Source: Sulfotelmatobacter sp049792875 (GTDB lineage Bacteria > Acidobacteriota > Terriglobia > Terriglobales > Acidobacteriaceae). Taken from it: a stretch of 64,000 nt of DNA. A program made the translations under genes and the position numbers. Positions within the stretch are counted from its first letter, which is position 1; every line of letters starts with the position of its first letter. Under the pieces are notes generated by a model, which saw only the letters and a program-made list of their open reading frames with translations, ran no database searches and had not been told where the DNA came from. The stretch spans positions 1 to 64,000 of the forward strand of contig JBARBI010000127.1 of the NCBI GenBank assembly GCA_049792875.1, written 5' to 3'. Positions 8,752 through 16,939 of this stretch are shown in pieces.

Positions 8752-10284
8752 GTGACGAGAAAAATAGGGGACCGTTTCTGCCAGAGGGCGATAGCGGTCT
8801 GCTTGTTCGGGTTGTGGACCATGGTGCTCTTCGGCTGTTCAGGTTCTTCCTCCCCGTCTTCTTCGGTCACACCGCCCCAGAATTCGGTTGGGGCAAACCT
8901 GACGCTGGTAAGTTCCGATCCATATACGGTCTTGCCGGGGCAGCATGCGACCGAGGTCGAGCCGCATGTGCTGGCGAACGGCACGACGCTGGTGGCGGCG
9001 TTTCAGACAGGACGGATCTCCCCCGGGGGAGCGACTGCCATCGGATGGGCGACCTCGACCGACGGAGGTACAACCTGGAGTCATGGATTTCTGCCAGGCC
9101 TGACCACAGGGGAAGGGTCGGGGCCGTACGACGCCGCCAGCGATCCCGCCGTAGCCTATGACGCGAGGCACGGAGTGTGGATGATCGCGTCGTTGCCGAT
9201 CTCAACTGCCCAGACCGCTGCCGTGGTGGTGAACCGGTCCACCGATGGACTCACATGGCAGAACCCCGTCAGCGTCGAGCCAGTCTCGCAGAGCTCCGAC
9301 AAAAATTGGATTGTCTGCGACAGTTGGACAAGCAGTCCGCATTACGGCAATTGTTATGTGCAGTGGGACGATCCTCTGAATTCCGATCAGATTTTGATGA
9401 GTACTTCCACGGACGGAGGGCTCACGTGGGGAGCAGCGACGCCTACCGTTAACCTTGCCGTTGGGATCGGCGGCCAGCCTTTGGTGCAGCCGAATGGGAC
9501 CGTGGTCGTGCCGATCGAGACCAACGTCATGTCAGCCTACATTTCGACGGACGGGGGACTGAATTGGACGGCCCCGGTGATGATCTCGGGCCTACAGTTC
9601 CATGCCGACGCGGGCGGAATTCGCAGCGGCCCGCTGCCTTCGGCAAGTGTGGATGGAGCAGGAACGGTCTGGGTGGTGTGGGAGGATTGCCGGTTTCGTA
9701 CGAACTGCTCCACCAATGACCTGGTATACAGCAGGTCGACGGATGGCGTGAATTGGAGCGCGGTTACGCGGATTCCCATCGATGACACATCAAGCACCGT
9801 CGATCATTTCATCCCGGGGATTGGAATTGATCCGGCAACTTCGGGCAGTGGTGCGCACGTGGCCCTGCACTATTATTACTATTCGCAGAGCAACTGCACG
9901 GTGTCGACCTGCCAGCTGATCGTGGGCTACATCTCCTCGGCGAACGGTGGGTCCTCGTGGAATGCGCCGGTTGCGCTGACGGAGCCAATGCAACTGGGGT
10001 GGCTGCCCAATTCACAGAACGGGTTGATGGTGGGAGATTACGTTGCGACAGCGTTCACCAATGGTGTACCCCACGGAGTGTTCGCGGTGGCCACGCCGAT
10101 TTCGGGAACCACCTTCGCCGAGGCGATGTATACGGCTCAGGGACTGACCGCGAAGGCAGCAGGGCGGCAGTTGTCGTCGGCTGGGGACAAGCCGCTGCAC
10201 AAGTTGTCGGACAAGATCGAGAAGGAGCGCCCGGAGAAGGGCGTGATGCCGCCGTTGCTCCGCAGCCGGCGGCGTGCAAGGTGA
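8752..10284 (+). CDS. BNR-repeat (sialidase-fold) lipoprotein
   Basis: A 510-residue protein starting at GTG. A signal peptide ends in the lipobox-like LFGC (Cys29), then a Ser/Pro linker, so it is probably a lipoprotein. The rest is a beta-propeller of the sialidase superfamily. Six Asp-box motifs (S/T-x-D/N-x-G-x-x-T/S-W type) are visible: STDGGTTW, STDGLTW, STDGGLTW, STDGGLNW, STDGVNW and SANGGSSW. I do not see a clear sialidase arginine triad, so catalysis is unproven. The last 45 residues are basic and low in complexity. A sugar-binding or exo-glycosidase role on the cell surface is inference. Confidence 0.86.
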   Translation: MTRKIGDRFCQRAIAVCLFGLWTMVLFGCSGSSSPSSSVTPPQNSVGANLTLVSSDPYTVLPGQHATEVEPHVLANGTTLVAAFQTGRISPGGATAIGWATSTDGGTTWSHGFLPGLTTGEGSGPYDAASDPAVAYDARHGVWMIASLPISTAQTAAVVVNRSTDGLTWQNPVSVEPVSQSSDKNWIVCDSWTSSPHYGNCYVQWDDPLNSDQILMSTSTDGGLTWGAATPTVNLAVGIGGQPLVQPNGTVVVPIETNVMSAYISTDGGLNWTAPVMISGLQFHADAGGIRSGPLPSASVDGAGTVWVVWEDCRFRTNCSTNDLVYSRSTDGVNWSAVTRIPIDDTSSTVDHFIPGIGIDPATSGSGAHVALHYYYYSQSNCTVSTCQLIVGYISSANGGSSWNAPVALTEPMQLGWLPNSQNGLMVGDYVATAFTNGVPHGVFAVATPISGTTFAEAMYTAQGLTAKAAGRQLSSAGDKPLHKLSDKIEKERPEKGVMPPLLRSRRRAR

Positions 10285-10298
10285 TTCCCGCCGGAGCC

Positions 10299-10652
10299 CT
10301 ACTCCGACACTCGCTTGTTGATAGCCATGATGGCGATCGCCGCCGCCGAGGATGACGTGGAGAATTGGCTGCTGGAGCAGGGCGCGATCTCCGCATCGAT
10401 CGACTCTCCAGAATTTGCCTTCGCGACCAACTCCGCTGCGACCGTGTGGAAACGGGTATGGTCGTACTTCAGCTTGGCGTACTCGGGCAACGCAGAGTAA
10501 CTTGCGCCGGCCCCGTAGATCCACTGTCCCAGCGCACAGGTGTGGTCGAGAGAGACCTCGGCTGGATTCAAACTATCGTCGTGTTTGTCCAGGTAACGGC
10601 GCAGCTTGCTGTTCCATTGGCTGTGGGAAGTGACGGCCTCATTAGAATCCAT
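10299..10652 (-). CDS. Stand-alone CZB zinc-binding domain protein
   Basis: A 117-residue protein from the ATG at 10652. A GTG two codons earlier sits on top of the GGAG ribosome binding site, whereas the ATG is five bases from it. The sequence matches the chemoreceptor zinc-binding (CZB) domain: SHSQW (His10), HTCALGQW (Cys39) and HTRFH (His65, His69), giving the expected three-His one-Cys site. CZB domains normally sit at the C-terminus of chemoreceptors or the N-terminus of diguanylate cyclases such as DgcZ, where they sense zinc or oxidants. This one has no attached output domain. It ends 14 bp from the convergent BNR lipoprotein gene. Confidence 0.88.
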   Translation of the reverse strand: MDSNEAVTSHSQWNSKLRRYLDKHDDSLNPAEVSLDHTCALGQWIYGAGASYSALPEYAKLKYDHTRFHTVAAELVAKANSGESIDAEIAPCSSSQFSTSSSAAAIAIMAINKRVSE

Positions 10653-10767
10653 TTTCACTCCGGGTGCAGGATATAAGCGCCCTCCTCACATAGATCGGCA
10701 ATCAGTCGCAGAAAATTATGGGATTTCGCACGCTGGTGGTGACGTAAGTGATCACCGCGCGCCCGCC

Positions 10768-13302
10768 CTAGAAGTGGTCGTTGGTATCGACGCCGAAGCC
10801 CAGGATGGCGGTCACTTCTACCGGTCGTTCGCCCCGCACGGCGGGCTGGAACTTCCAACTGTGCAGAGCAGTAAGGATCTTCGACGTCATATCCGCGGGA
10901 CCTGCCTCCAGAACGCGTACGTTCTTCAAGTTGCCGGAAGCGTCAAGAGTGCAGGCAACCACCATGCGCGTGTGTTGTGGCAGACCCGGGTCGAGATCCG
11001 TCCGTATCGCGGTTGGGGCGATCAGGGTCCCACCGTAGGGATGATCGGTGGCCGCTTCGTCGGCAAATTCCATGACAACGGTGCCGAGCGAAGTGTCGAA
11101 ATAAGTGGTGTATTTCTCGCCCCGCAAAAGGTTCTTGTAAGGCTCGAAGGCCCCTCCGGAGCTGGCTGTCGCAACGATAGTTACCCCAAGGGTCTGTCGC
11201 GGCTTGACGGAGGAGTGTCCGGGAGCCTGGGGAGCGCTGGCAGAGGAATCTGACCCGAAACCGGGAAGCGTGACGACGCTGCTGCCCCCGCTGATGTCGA
11301 CGCCACGAACGGCCGGCGTGCCAGAGGGCACGTTTCCAGCGCCCCCGGGACCCCCGGCGGGTGAGATGCCGCCACGCGCGCTGGGATCAGATCCGCGGCC
11401 CGGACCAGACTTGCCCGCGCCGGTGCCCGCTCCGTTCATACCGCTACCGGGACCATTTCCATGACCGATGCCAGTTCCGCCACCTGCGCCACCGAGGCCG
11501 GGCTTGTCTCCGCCTGAGGGAGACATGGCGAGCGAACCGGCGCCGCCGTTGGTTGGAAGGCCTACTTTGGGGCCGGGCTGGCTGGAAATCACCGCGCCGG
11601 CGTTGTGGCCGCTTCCACCGCTACTGGGCGGGGCCACATTTGAGCCCGCGTCCGAGGGTGCTCCGAGACCCGTGCCTTTGCGACCAAGGCCCGAGCCCGT
11701 GGGCCCGGAGCCTCCTCCCAGAGAAGGTGGTGGTGGAACTAGGTTATTGGCGAGCAGCGTGCCGCCGATAGCCCCTGCGCCGCCGCTGGTGTTGCCGGTC
11801 CCGCCTCCCGCTCCGGCAAGCAAAGGTGGAGGAGGAACGACGGTCGGCGAGCCAAGGGTTGGCGTCGATGCGAACGATCGAGTACCTGTGCCACCCGACA
11901 CCCCAGTGCTAGGCGGCGGAGCGACCACGTTTGAGCCCGGCGACGCCCCCATGGCGCTGCGCACGCCACGCGGATTGCCTCCCGCCGTGCTCGCCCCGAC
12001 GGCCGGCGGCGGCGGCACGACATTGGCGGCGAGGGAGGTTCCGCTGCCGCTGCTGGGGCCATTGGAGTTCACGGTGGGCGGAGGCGGCACCACCTCGGTG
12101 GCGCCAAAAACCTTGCCAATCAAGCTGCTCATGAAAGATCCACCACCCGACTGCGTTGGCGGTGGGGGCACGACAGCCTTCGAAGAATCAGGAATGTTGC
12201 CGCCGGCGAGGCGGTGCATGTCCTGCGAGACATCGGCAGAGGGCGGAGGCGCAATCACGGAGGGTGGGGGCAAGGCGAGCTTGGGATTGCGCGCCGTGGC
12301 CCGCTCTGGAGCCGAGACGGGCGGTGGCACTACCGCCCCATTCGTCATCTGCACCGGAGATCTGGAAAATTCCCGGGTCACCACGGTGGGCGACGGTGGA
12401 ATCGCGCTTGTGGCAAGTTCCGGAGTGGAGCGCGCGAGATCGCGGGCGAGGCTTGGAGCGGGCGCTACCACGGCGGTGCTGAGCGATGGCGCGACCGTGG
12501 TGCTCTCGCGGGAAACGTTGGGGGCCGGAGGGATCACGGCGGGGACTAGCACCGGAGCCACGAGAGTACGTTCGCGCGAGGCGTTCGGCGCGGGCGGAAT
12601 GACCGCCGCATTGAAAGTGGGAGCAGTAAGTGGCTGGTCGCGCTGGACCGACGGCGCCGGAGCGATCACCCCGTCCAGTTGAACTCCATTCCGTGTATAG
12701 TCCCGGATTGCATTGGGAGCCGGAGCGATCAGCGTCCCGTGAAGATTTGGGGCGGTGCGTGTGGAACGCAATCCTTCCGAAGGCGGAGGTCCCGGATTCG
12801 GGTTGATGGCCAGCAGGTTGGCCACAGCGTCGCGGGAGGAAGGGAGCTTAAGGTTGGGCGCATCCACGACCTTCGGAAGCAGAGAACTGCCGCGGGCGAT
12901 TTTGATGGTCTGTGTGCGATGGTGGGCTTCGTCTCCTCCAGCGCGGCCCGTCGTTCCAGCTTCAGCGCCGCCCAGATCCTCTGTGCGGGGAAGTTCGTCG
13001 CCGCTGTAATAAATCACGTCGTGGCTCGAAAACCGGGGGGCAACGAAAGGACGCAACTCGGCGATCTTGATCTGCACGGCGATCGCGGCAAAGATCAGAA
13101 AGGCCTCCACCAAGTAGGAGGGGACCATGACCCGCAAGGGAATCAATCCAAAGGGGGCCTCGCCGGCCAGGCGACGGTCCGAACGCGCCAGGGCAGGCCG
13201 GATGGACGCGACGAACTCCTGCCAGGGCGAAGACCATTCGACCAGCAGCCGGGGCGCGTCGTGCAATTCAACCGGCTCTTCGAGTTGGAGCGTTTCAATC
13301 AC
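10768..13302 (-). CDS. Large TonB-like protein with Pro-rich repeats
   Basis: An 844-residue protein starting with GTG, whose start overlaps the upstream DUF192 stop by four bases. Residues 1-57 are probably cytoplasmic, 58-80 form one membrane helix, and the rest should be periplasmic. Residues 191-361 hold eight units of about 22 residues, each with a VIxPAPxxxRE/D core. From about 370 to 540 VVPPPP motifs alternate with Gly/Ser linkers, and 540-700 is Gly-rich. The last 100 residues are a TonB C-terminal domain (YGGTLIAPT...TMVV-like strand, KILTALHSWKFQPAVRGERPVEV). TonB proteins carry proton-motive energy to outer-membrane receptors. This one is more than three times the usual length. 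It sits last in the Tad pilus operon. Confidence 0.9.
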   Translation of the reverse strand: MIETLQLEEPVELHDAPRLLVEWSSPWQEFVASIRPALARSDRRLAGEAPFGLIPLRVMVPSYLVEAFLIFAAIAVQIKIAELRPFVAPRFSSHDVIYYSGDELPRTEDLGGAEAGTTGRAGGDEAHHRTQTIKIARGSSLLPKVVDAPNLKLPSSRDAVANLLAINPNPGPPPSEGLRSTRTAPNLHGTLIAPAPNAIRDYTRNGVQLDGVIAPAPSVQRDQPLTAPTFNAAVIPPAPNASRERTLVAPVLVPAVIPPAPNVSRESTTVAPSLSTAVVAPAPSLARDLARSTPELATSAIPPSPTVVTREFSRSPVQMTNGAVVPPPVSAPERATARNPKLALPPPSVIAPPPSADVSQDMHRLAGGNIPDSSKAVVPPPPTQSGGGSFMSSLIGKVFGATEVVPPPPTVNSNGPSSGSGTSLAANVVPPPPAVGASTAGGNPRGVRSAMGASPGSNVVAPPPSTGVSGGTGTRSFASTPTLGSPTVVPPPPLLAGAGGGTGNTSGGAGAIGGTLLANNLVPPPPSLGGGSGPTGSGLGRKGTGLGAPSDAGSNVAPPSSGGSGHNAGAVISSQPGPKVGLPTNGGAGSLAMSPSGGDKPGLGGAGGGTGIGHGNGPGSGMNGAGTGAGKSGPGRGSDPSARGGISPAGGPGGAGNVPSGTPAVRGVDISGGSSVVTLPGFGSDSSASAPQAPGHSSVKPRQTLGVTIVATASSGGAFEPYKNLLRGEKYTTYFDTSLGTVVMEFADEAATDHPYGGTLIAPTAIRTDLDPGLPQHTRMVVACTLDASGNLKNVRVLEAGPADMTSKILTALHSWKFQPAVRGERPVEVTAILGFGVDTNDHF
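12220..12732 (-). repeat. Degenerate ~66-bp coding repeats in TonB-like gene
   Basis: Eight units with spacing of 21, 22, 22, 22, 22, 24 and 25 codons encode the cores LIAPAPNAIRD, VIAPAPSVQRD, VIPPAPNASRE, VIPPAPNVSRE, VVAPAPSLARD, AIPPSPTVVTRE, VVPPPVSAPER and VIAPPPSADVSQD. The repeats have diverged at DNA level. A long antisense open frame across them is a composition effect. Confidence 0.8.
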
Positions 13303-13697
13303 GCGGGCGGTACTCTACTATCCTTTGCGACAGTTATTTCAATCTTATCGCCCACGACGGTGCTGGTTTCAGTAGCAGTGCGACACGGTAGTTCCAAAAC
13401 CGACGCCGCTTGTGCGCGGACTGGGGCAAAGCGCCACGGCCGCAAGTCACGCTGAACATGAATGACCGTCAGAGCGCGATCCAGATAAACAACGTCGATG
13501 GGGAATCCCATACCCAAAGTATGAACGCCGTGACAGGGGACAATCCAGAGGCCGGAGCCATTACGGAAGTCACTCGAGCGTAACCCAAGCAGCCCCCGCA
13601 GCCGGGTCCAGTGCGTGTCCGCCACCGCCAGGGCCGTGGCGAGGTAAACCTGGCGGGTTTGATTGAACGCCTGCCCCCGTGAAGAAAAAACTGCCAT
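13299..13697 (-). CDS. DUF192 family protein
   Basis: A 132-residue protein matching DUF192: TRLRGLLG near residue 31, SGLWIVPCHGVHTLGMGFPIDVVYLD in the centre, then an ...VIHVQRDLRPWR segment and a short beta end. The family is small and all-beta, often near secretion or membrane genes, and has no established biochemical role. It sits between tadC (44 bp upstream) and the TonB-like gene, which it overlaps by four bases. It is therefore probably translated as part of the pilus operon. No signal peptide is visible from this start. Confidence 0.87.
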   Translation of the reverse strand: MAVFSSRGQAFNQTRQVYLATALAVADTHWTRLRGLLGLRSSDFRNGSGLWIVPCHGVHTLGMGFPIDVVYLDRALTVIHVQRDLRPWRFAPVRAQAASVLELPCRTATETSTVVGDKIEITVAKDSRVPPA

Positions 13698-13741
13698 GAG
13701 TACAAATACTCCCCTGTCTTGCCGGTTGCGGGTTCGGCCTT

Positions 13742-14647
13742 CTACCGCCCGCTCGAAACCGGCGTCAACTGCCGGACCAACTCGATGACCGCCGGGCCGA
13801 TCGTGACAAAAATAATCGAAGGCAGAACAAATATGACCAGTGGGGGAACCATCTTGATGGTGGTTTTTGCAGCTTGCTCTTCGGCCCGTTGCCGGCGTTC
13901 CGTGCGGAGGGAGTCGGAATGCACGCGGAGGGCTTGGGCGACGCTGGTGCCGAAGCGATCAGTTTGAATCAGTGTACCAACCAGTGAACGGATATCGTCA
14001 ACCCCGGTGCGGTCGACCAGATTACGGAGCGCTTCGGCCCGGGGTTTCCCGGCCCGCATCTCCAGATTCACCAGATGAAACTCATCGCTGAGATCGGGGT
14101 GGGCGTGGTGCAGGTCCTGGCCAACTCGGGTAAGAGCCTGGTCGAGGGCGAGACCCGCCTCGACACAAATGACGGTGAGGTCGAGGGCGTCGGGCAGGCC
14201 GAGGCGAATGCGATTTTGCCGGTCCTTAATCATGCGCTTCAGGATGAAGCGCGGAAGAAAGAACCCGAGGCCGGGAACTCCCGCAAGCAGGAAAAGGTTA
14301 TCGAAGCCGGAAGTCAGCGCGACCACCGCAAAGCCCACCGCAGCCATCAGCAGACGCGCTCCGAAATAGTAGTTCACGTCGATCGCATCGCGGTGTCCTG
14401 CTTGAATCAGCCAGGCGCGCGTCCGGGAAACGTCAGCGGTGGAAAGCGGGATGGCCTTGCTGATCGGATCGAGGGCCTGCTCAATGCGTTCCCGCATGGC
14501 AGGTTTTTCCACGGTCTGCTGCTGTCCGCCCAGCGCGCGGAGGCGGGCACCCAACATAGAAGTGGGCGTCACTACCGCTGCCCCGAAGGCGAACACCACC
14601 ATCACCACGGTGACAAACACGACGAGAATCAAGATCAGGGTCAGCAT
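13742..14647 (-). CDS. tadC: Tad pilus platform protein TadC
   Basis: A 301-residue type II secretion system F-domain protein. It has an N-terminal membrane helix, a pair of helices near 105-140 and one at the C-terminus (IVFVLPSIIFVTIGPAVIELV). The cytoplasmic F domain carries GLPDALDLTVICVEAGLALDQAL, and a second part has RTGVDDIRSLVGTLIQTDRFGTSVAQALR, both characteristic of TadC. With TadB it forms the inner-membrane platform on which the CpaF ATPase assembles Flp pilin. Its ATG lies two bases after the tadB stop, indicating coupled translation. Confidence 0.95.
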   Translation of the reverse strand: MLTLILILVVFVTVVMVVFAFGAAVVTPTSMLGARLRALGGQQQTVEKPAMRERIEQALDPISKAIPLSTADVSRTRAWLIQAGHRDAIDVNYYFGARLLMAAVGFAVVALTSGFDNLFLLAGVPGLGFFLPRFILKRMIKDRQNRIRLGLPDALDLTVICVEAGLALDQALTRVGQDLHHAHPDLSDEFHLVNLEMRAGKPRAEALRNLVDRTGVDDIRSLVGTLIQTDRFGTSVAQALRVHSDSLRTERRQRAEEQAAKTTIKMVPPLVIFVLPSIIFVTIGPAVIELVRQLTPVSSGR

Positions 14648-14649
14648 GC

Positions 14650-15621
14650 TTATACCTGGATCCGGATGATCTTGCGGATCACGAAATATCCAACCGTTTG
14701 CAGGACGATGCCGGCGACGAGCAGGGTGTGACCGATCGGGTCCGAGAACAACGGCCGAATGAAAGAGGGATTCAGCACCAGCATCACGGTGACGATGATG
14801 GGGGGCATACCCATCAATAATGCCATGGTGAGGCGTCCCTGGGCGGTATAGACACGCACCTGGCGCTGAATCTTGAAACGCTCACGGATGACATACGACA
14901 GGTTGTCCAGGATCTCCGCCAAGTTGCCGCCGGTCTCGCGCTGCAACATAACCGCAGTGACGAAGAATTTCACATCGACCAGGGGCATGCGCTCGGTGAG
15001 ATTGATCAGTGCATCGCGCACCGGCATGCCAAATTTCTGTTCTTCGTAGAGTTGCCGAAACTCGCCGCAGACGGGTTCAGACACCTCGTTGCTGATCATT
15101 TCGAGGGCGGTGGTGAAAGCGTGTCCGGCTCGGACTGCGCGCGCTAGGGTGTCAATGGCTTCCGGGAAGAGTTCTTCGAATTTCTCAAAGCGCTGGTTTC
15201 GGCGGAACGAAATGTAAGAGTAGGGAAGCAGGAACCCGACCAGCAGAGCCACCCACGCGACTTCCACCCGCTTGGTCACACTGTACGCCAGGATGGCGAT
15301 GGCGAATCCGGCAAGAGCCGAGAGCCCGAGGAAGTTACCGGCACGCAGCGACATGCCGCCCTGCGCCAGAACCTTCTGGATATTGGAGACGCGTGTGGAA
15401 CGCCGCAACAGGCTGTCGAGCGCGGGAATCTGGCTGAGTTGCTCATCCCGCAAGATCTCGAGTTCCTCTTCAGGCGCCCGCTCGGGTGCCTTGCTCTCAT
15501 TGGCCAGACGTTCCTTCAGGAGCCGGGCACGGGCATTACGCTGGTCAAGTAGCGTGAACAGGGCAAAAGCAGCGACCGCGACCATCACGAACACGAAAAG
15601 CGCCATCAGAGCAGCGGGCAT
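14650..15621 (-). CDS. tadB: Tad pilus platform protein TadB
   Basis: A 323-residue F-domain membrane protein. Two hydrophobic segments occur near 3-25 and 95-135. The cytoplasmic domain has LFPEAIDTLARAVRAGHAF and an ERMPLVDVKFFVTAVMLQRETGGNL block, diagnostic of TadB. Two helices close the C-terminus. It forms the platform with TadC. It starts eight bases after the cpaF stop and runs straight into tadC. Confidence 0.95.
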   Translation of the reverse strand: MPAALMALFVFVMVAVAAFALFTLLDQRNARARLLKERLANESKAPERAPEEELEILRDEQLSQIPALDSLLRRSTRVSNIQKVLAQGGMSLRAGNFLGLSALAGFAIAILAYSVTKRVEVAWVALLVGFLLPYSYISFRRNQRFEKFEELFPEAIDTLARAVRAGHAFTTALEMISNEVSEPVCGEFRQLYEEQKFGMPVRDALINLTERMPLVDVKFFVTAVMLQRETGGNLAEILDNLSYVIRERFKIQRQVRVYTAQGRLTMALLMGMPPIIVTVMLVLNPSFIRPLFSDPIGHTLLVAGIVLQTVGYFVIRKIIRIQV

Positions 15622-15629
15622 ATCAGGAC

Positions 15630-16925
15630 TCAGACCTCAGTTTTCGATTCAAACAGCGCTGGCCGCAAGCGGGCTCCCCCGGTCGCCAGTCGGTCGGCGA
15701 ACTGGGGCCGGATGCCCGTCGCGCGGAATATGCCGCGAACCTTTCCACTCTCATCTGTGCCGGTGCGGTCGAAGGTGAAAATGTCCTGCATGCCGATGCG
15801 GTCTTGCTCCATCCCGGTAATCTCCGAGACGGTGATTACCTTGCGAGTACCGTCGGAGAGGCGTGCGATCTGAACCACCGCATGCACGGCGGAGGCGATC
15901 TGGTGACGCACGGCCCGTTCCGGAATATTGAGGTTTGCCATGGAAACCATATTTTCAACGCGCGCCATCGCGTCGCGCGGAGAGTTAGCGTGAACCGTGG
16001 TGAGCGATCCTTCATGGCCCGTGTTCATGGCCTGCAACATGTCAAACGCTTCCTCGCCACGCACCTCGCCAACCACGATCCGGTCGGGACGCATACGGAG
16101 GCTGTTGATAACCAGTTGACGCTGACGCACCGCGCCCTTGCCTTCGATGTTGGGCGGCCGCGTCTCCAGCCGAACCACGTGCTCCTGCTTGAGCTGCAGT
16201 TCGGCGGCGTCTTCGATGGTGACGATGCGGTCGGAGTTGGGAATGTAGCCGGAGAGGACATTCAGTAGCGTCGTCTTGCCGGCGCCCGTTCCACCGGACA
16301 CCAGGATGTTGAGGCGTCCCTTGACCATGGTCGAGAGCAGTTCAAGCATTGCCTCGGTGAGCGTCTGGTTCTCAATCATCTGGCGATAAGTGACGGGGTC
16401 TCGTCCAAAGCGCCGGATCGACAGGCAGGGCCCGTCGATGGCCAGAGGAGGAATAATGGCGTTGACGCGCGATCCGTCTGCCAGACGGGCATCGACCATG
16501 GGAGAAGACTCGTCCACCCGGCGCCCGACCCTCGAGACGATGCGCTCGATGATCTGCATGAGGTGTGAATCGTCTTTAAAGGACAGGGCCGTACGTTCGA
16601 GCTTGCCGGCGCGCTCCACGTAGACGCGGTCAAACCGGTTGACCAGAATATCGGAAACGCTGGGGTCTTTGAGCAACGGTTCAAGCGGGCCCAGACCGAA
16701 GATCTCGTCAAGGATTTCGCGCGAGAGGCGCTCACGCTCGGCAAAGCTGAGAGGTACAACTTCGCTGTTGACGGCACCGCGGATGACGAGCAGGACTTCA
16801 TCCCGGGCGGAATCGCCGGGGGCTTTCCCCAGTTTTTCGAGGTCGAGGCGATCGAGGATCTTGCGATGCAGGTCGGCTTTTACCTGCTGGTAATCGGTGC
16901 GCTCGAACGACTGAAGATTTGCCAT
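15630..16925 (-). CDS. cpaF: Tad pilus assembly ATPase CpaF/TadA
   Basis: A 431-residue secretion ATPase of the VirB11/PulE superfamily. The N-terminal domain (1-170) has FGLGPLEPLLKDPSVSDILVN, the family hallmark. The Walker A motif GGTGAGKT is at 211-218, followed by the Asp-box-like TIEDAAELQL, the RPDRIVVGEVRGEEAFDMLQAMNTGHEGSLTTVHANSP block (Walker B and His box), and an arginine-rich PPNIEGKGAVRQRQ segment. It powers pilus extension and probably retraction. It lies between cpaE and tadB in the operon. Confidence 0.97.
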   Translation of the reverse strand: MANLQSFERTDYQQVKADLHRKILDRLDLEKLGKAPGDSARDEVLLVIRGAVNSEVVPLSFAERERLSREILDEIFGLGPLEPLLKDPSVSDILVNRFDRVYVERAGKLERTALSFKDDSHLMQIIERIVSRVGRRVDESSPMVDARLADGSRVNAIIPPLAIDGPCLSIRRFGRDPVTYRQMIENQTLTEAMLELLSTMVKGRLNILVSGGTGAGKTTLLNVLSGYIPNSDRIVTIEDAAELQLKQEHVVRLETRPPNIEGKGAVRQRQLVINSLRMRPDRIVVGEVRGEEAFDMLQAMNTGHEGSLTTVHANSPRDAMARVENMVSMANLNIPERAVRHQIASAVHAVVQIARLSDGTRKVITVSEITGMEQDRIGMQDIFTFDRTGTDESGKVRGIFRATGIRPQFADRLATGGARLRPALFESKTEV

Positions 16926-16939
16926 AGGGCCCTAAATTA

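Noticed and set aside
11468..12682. 404-codon plus-strand open frame opposite the TonB-like gene
   Set aside because: It is Pro/Gly/Ala-rich and simply mirrors the repeated Pro-Ala codons of the TonB-like gene. No signal, domain or ribosome binding site.
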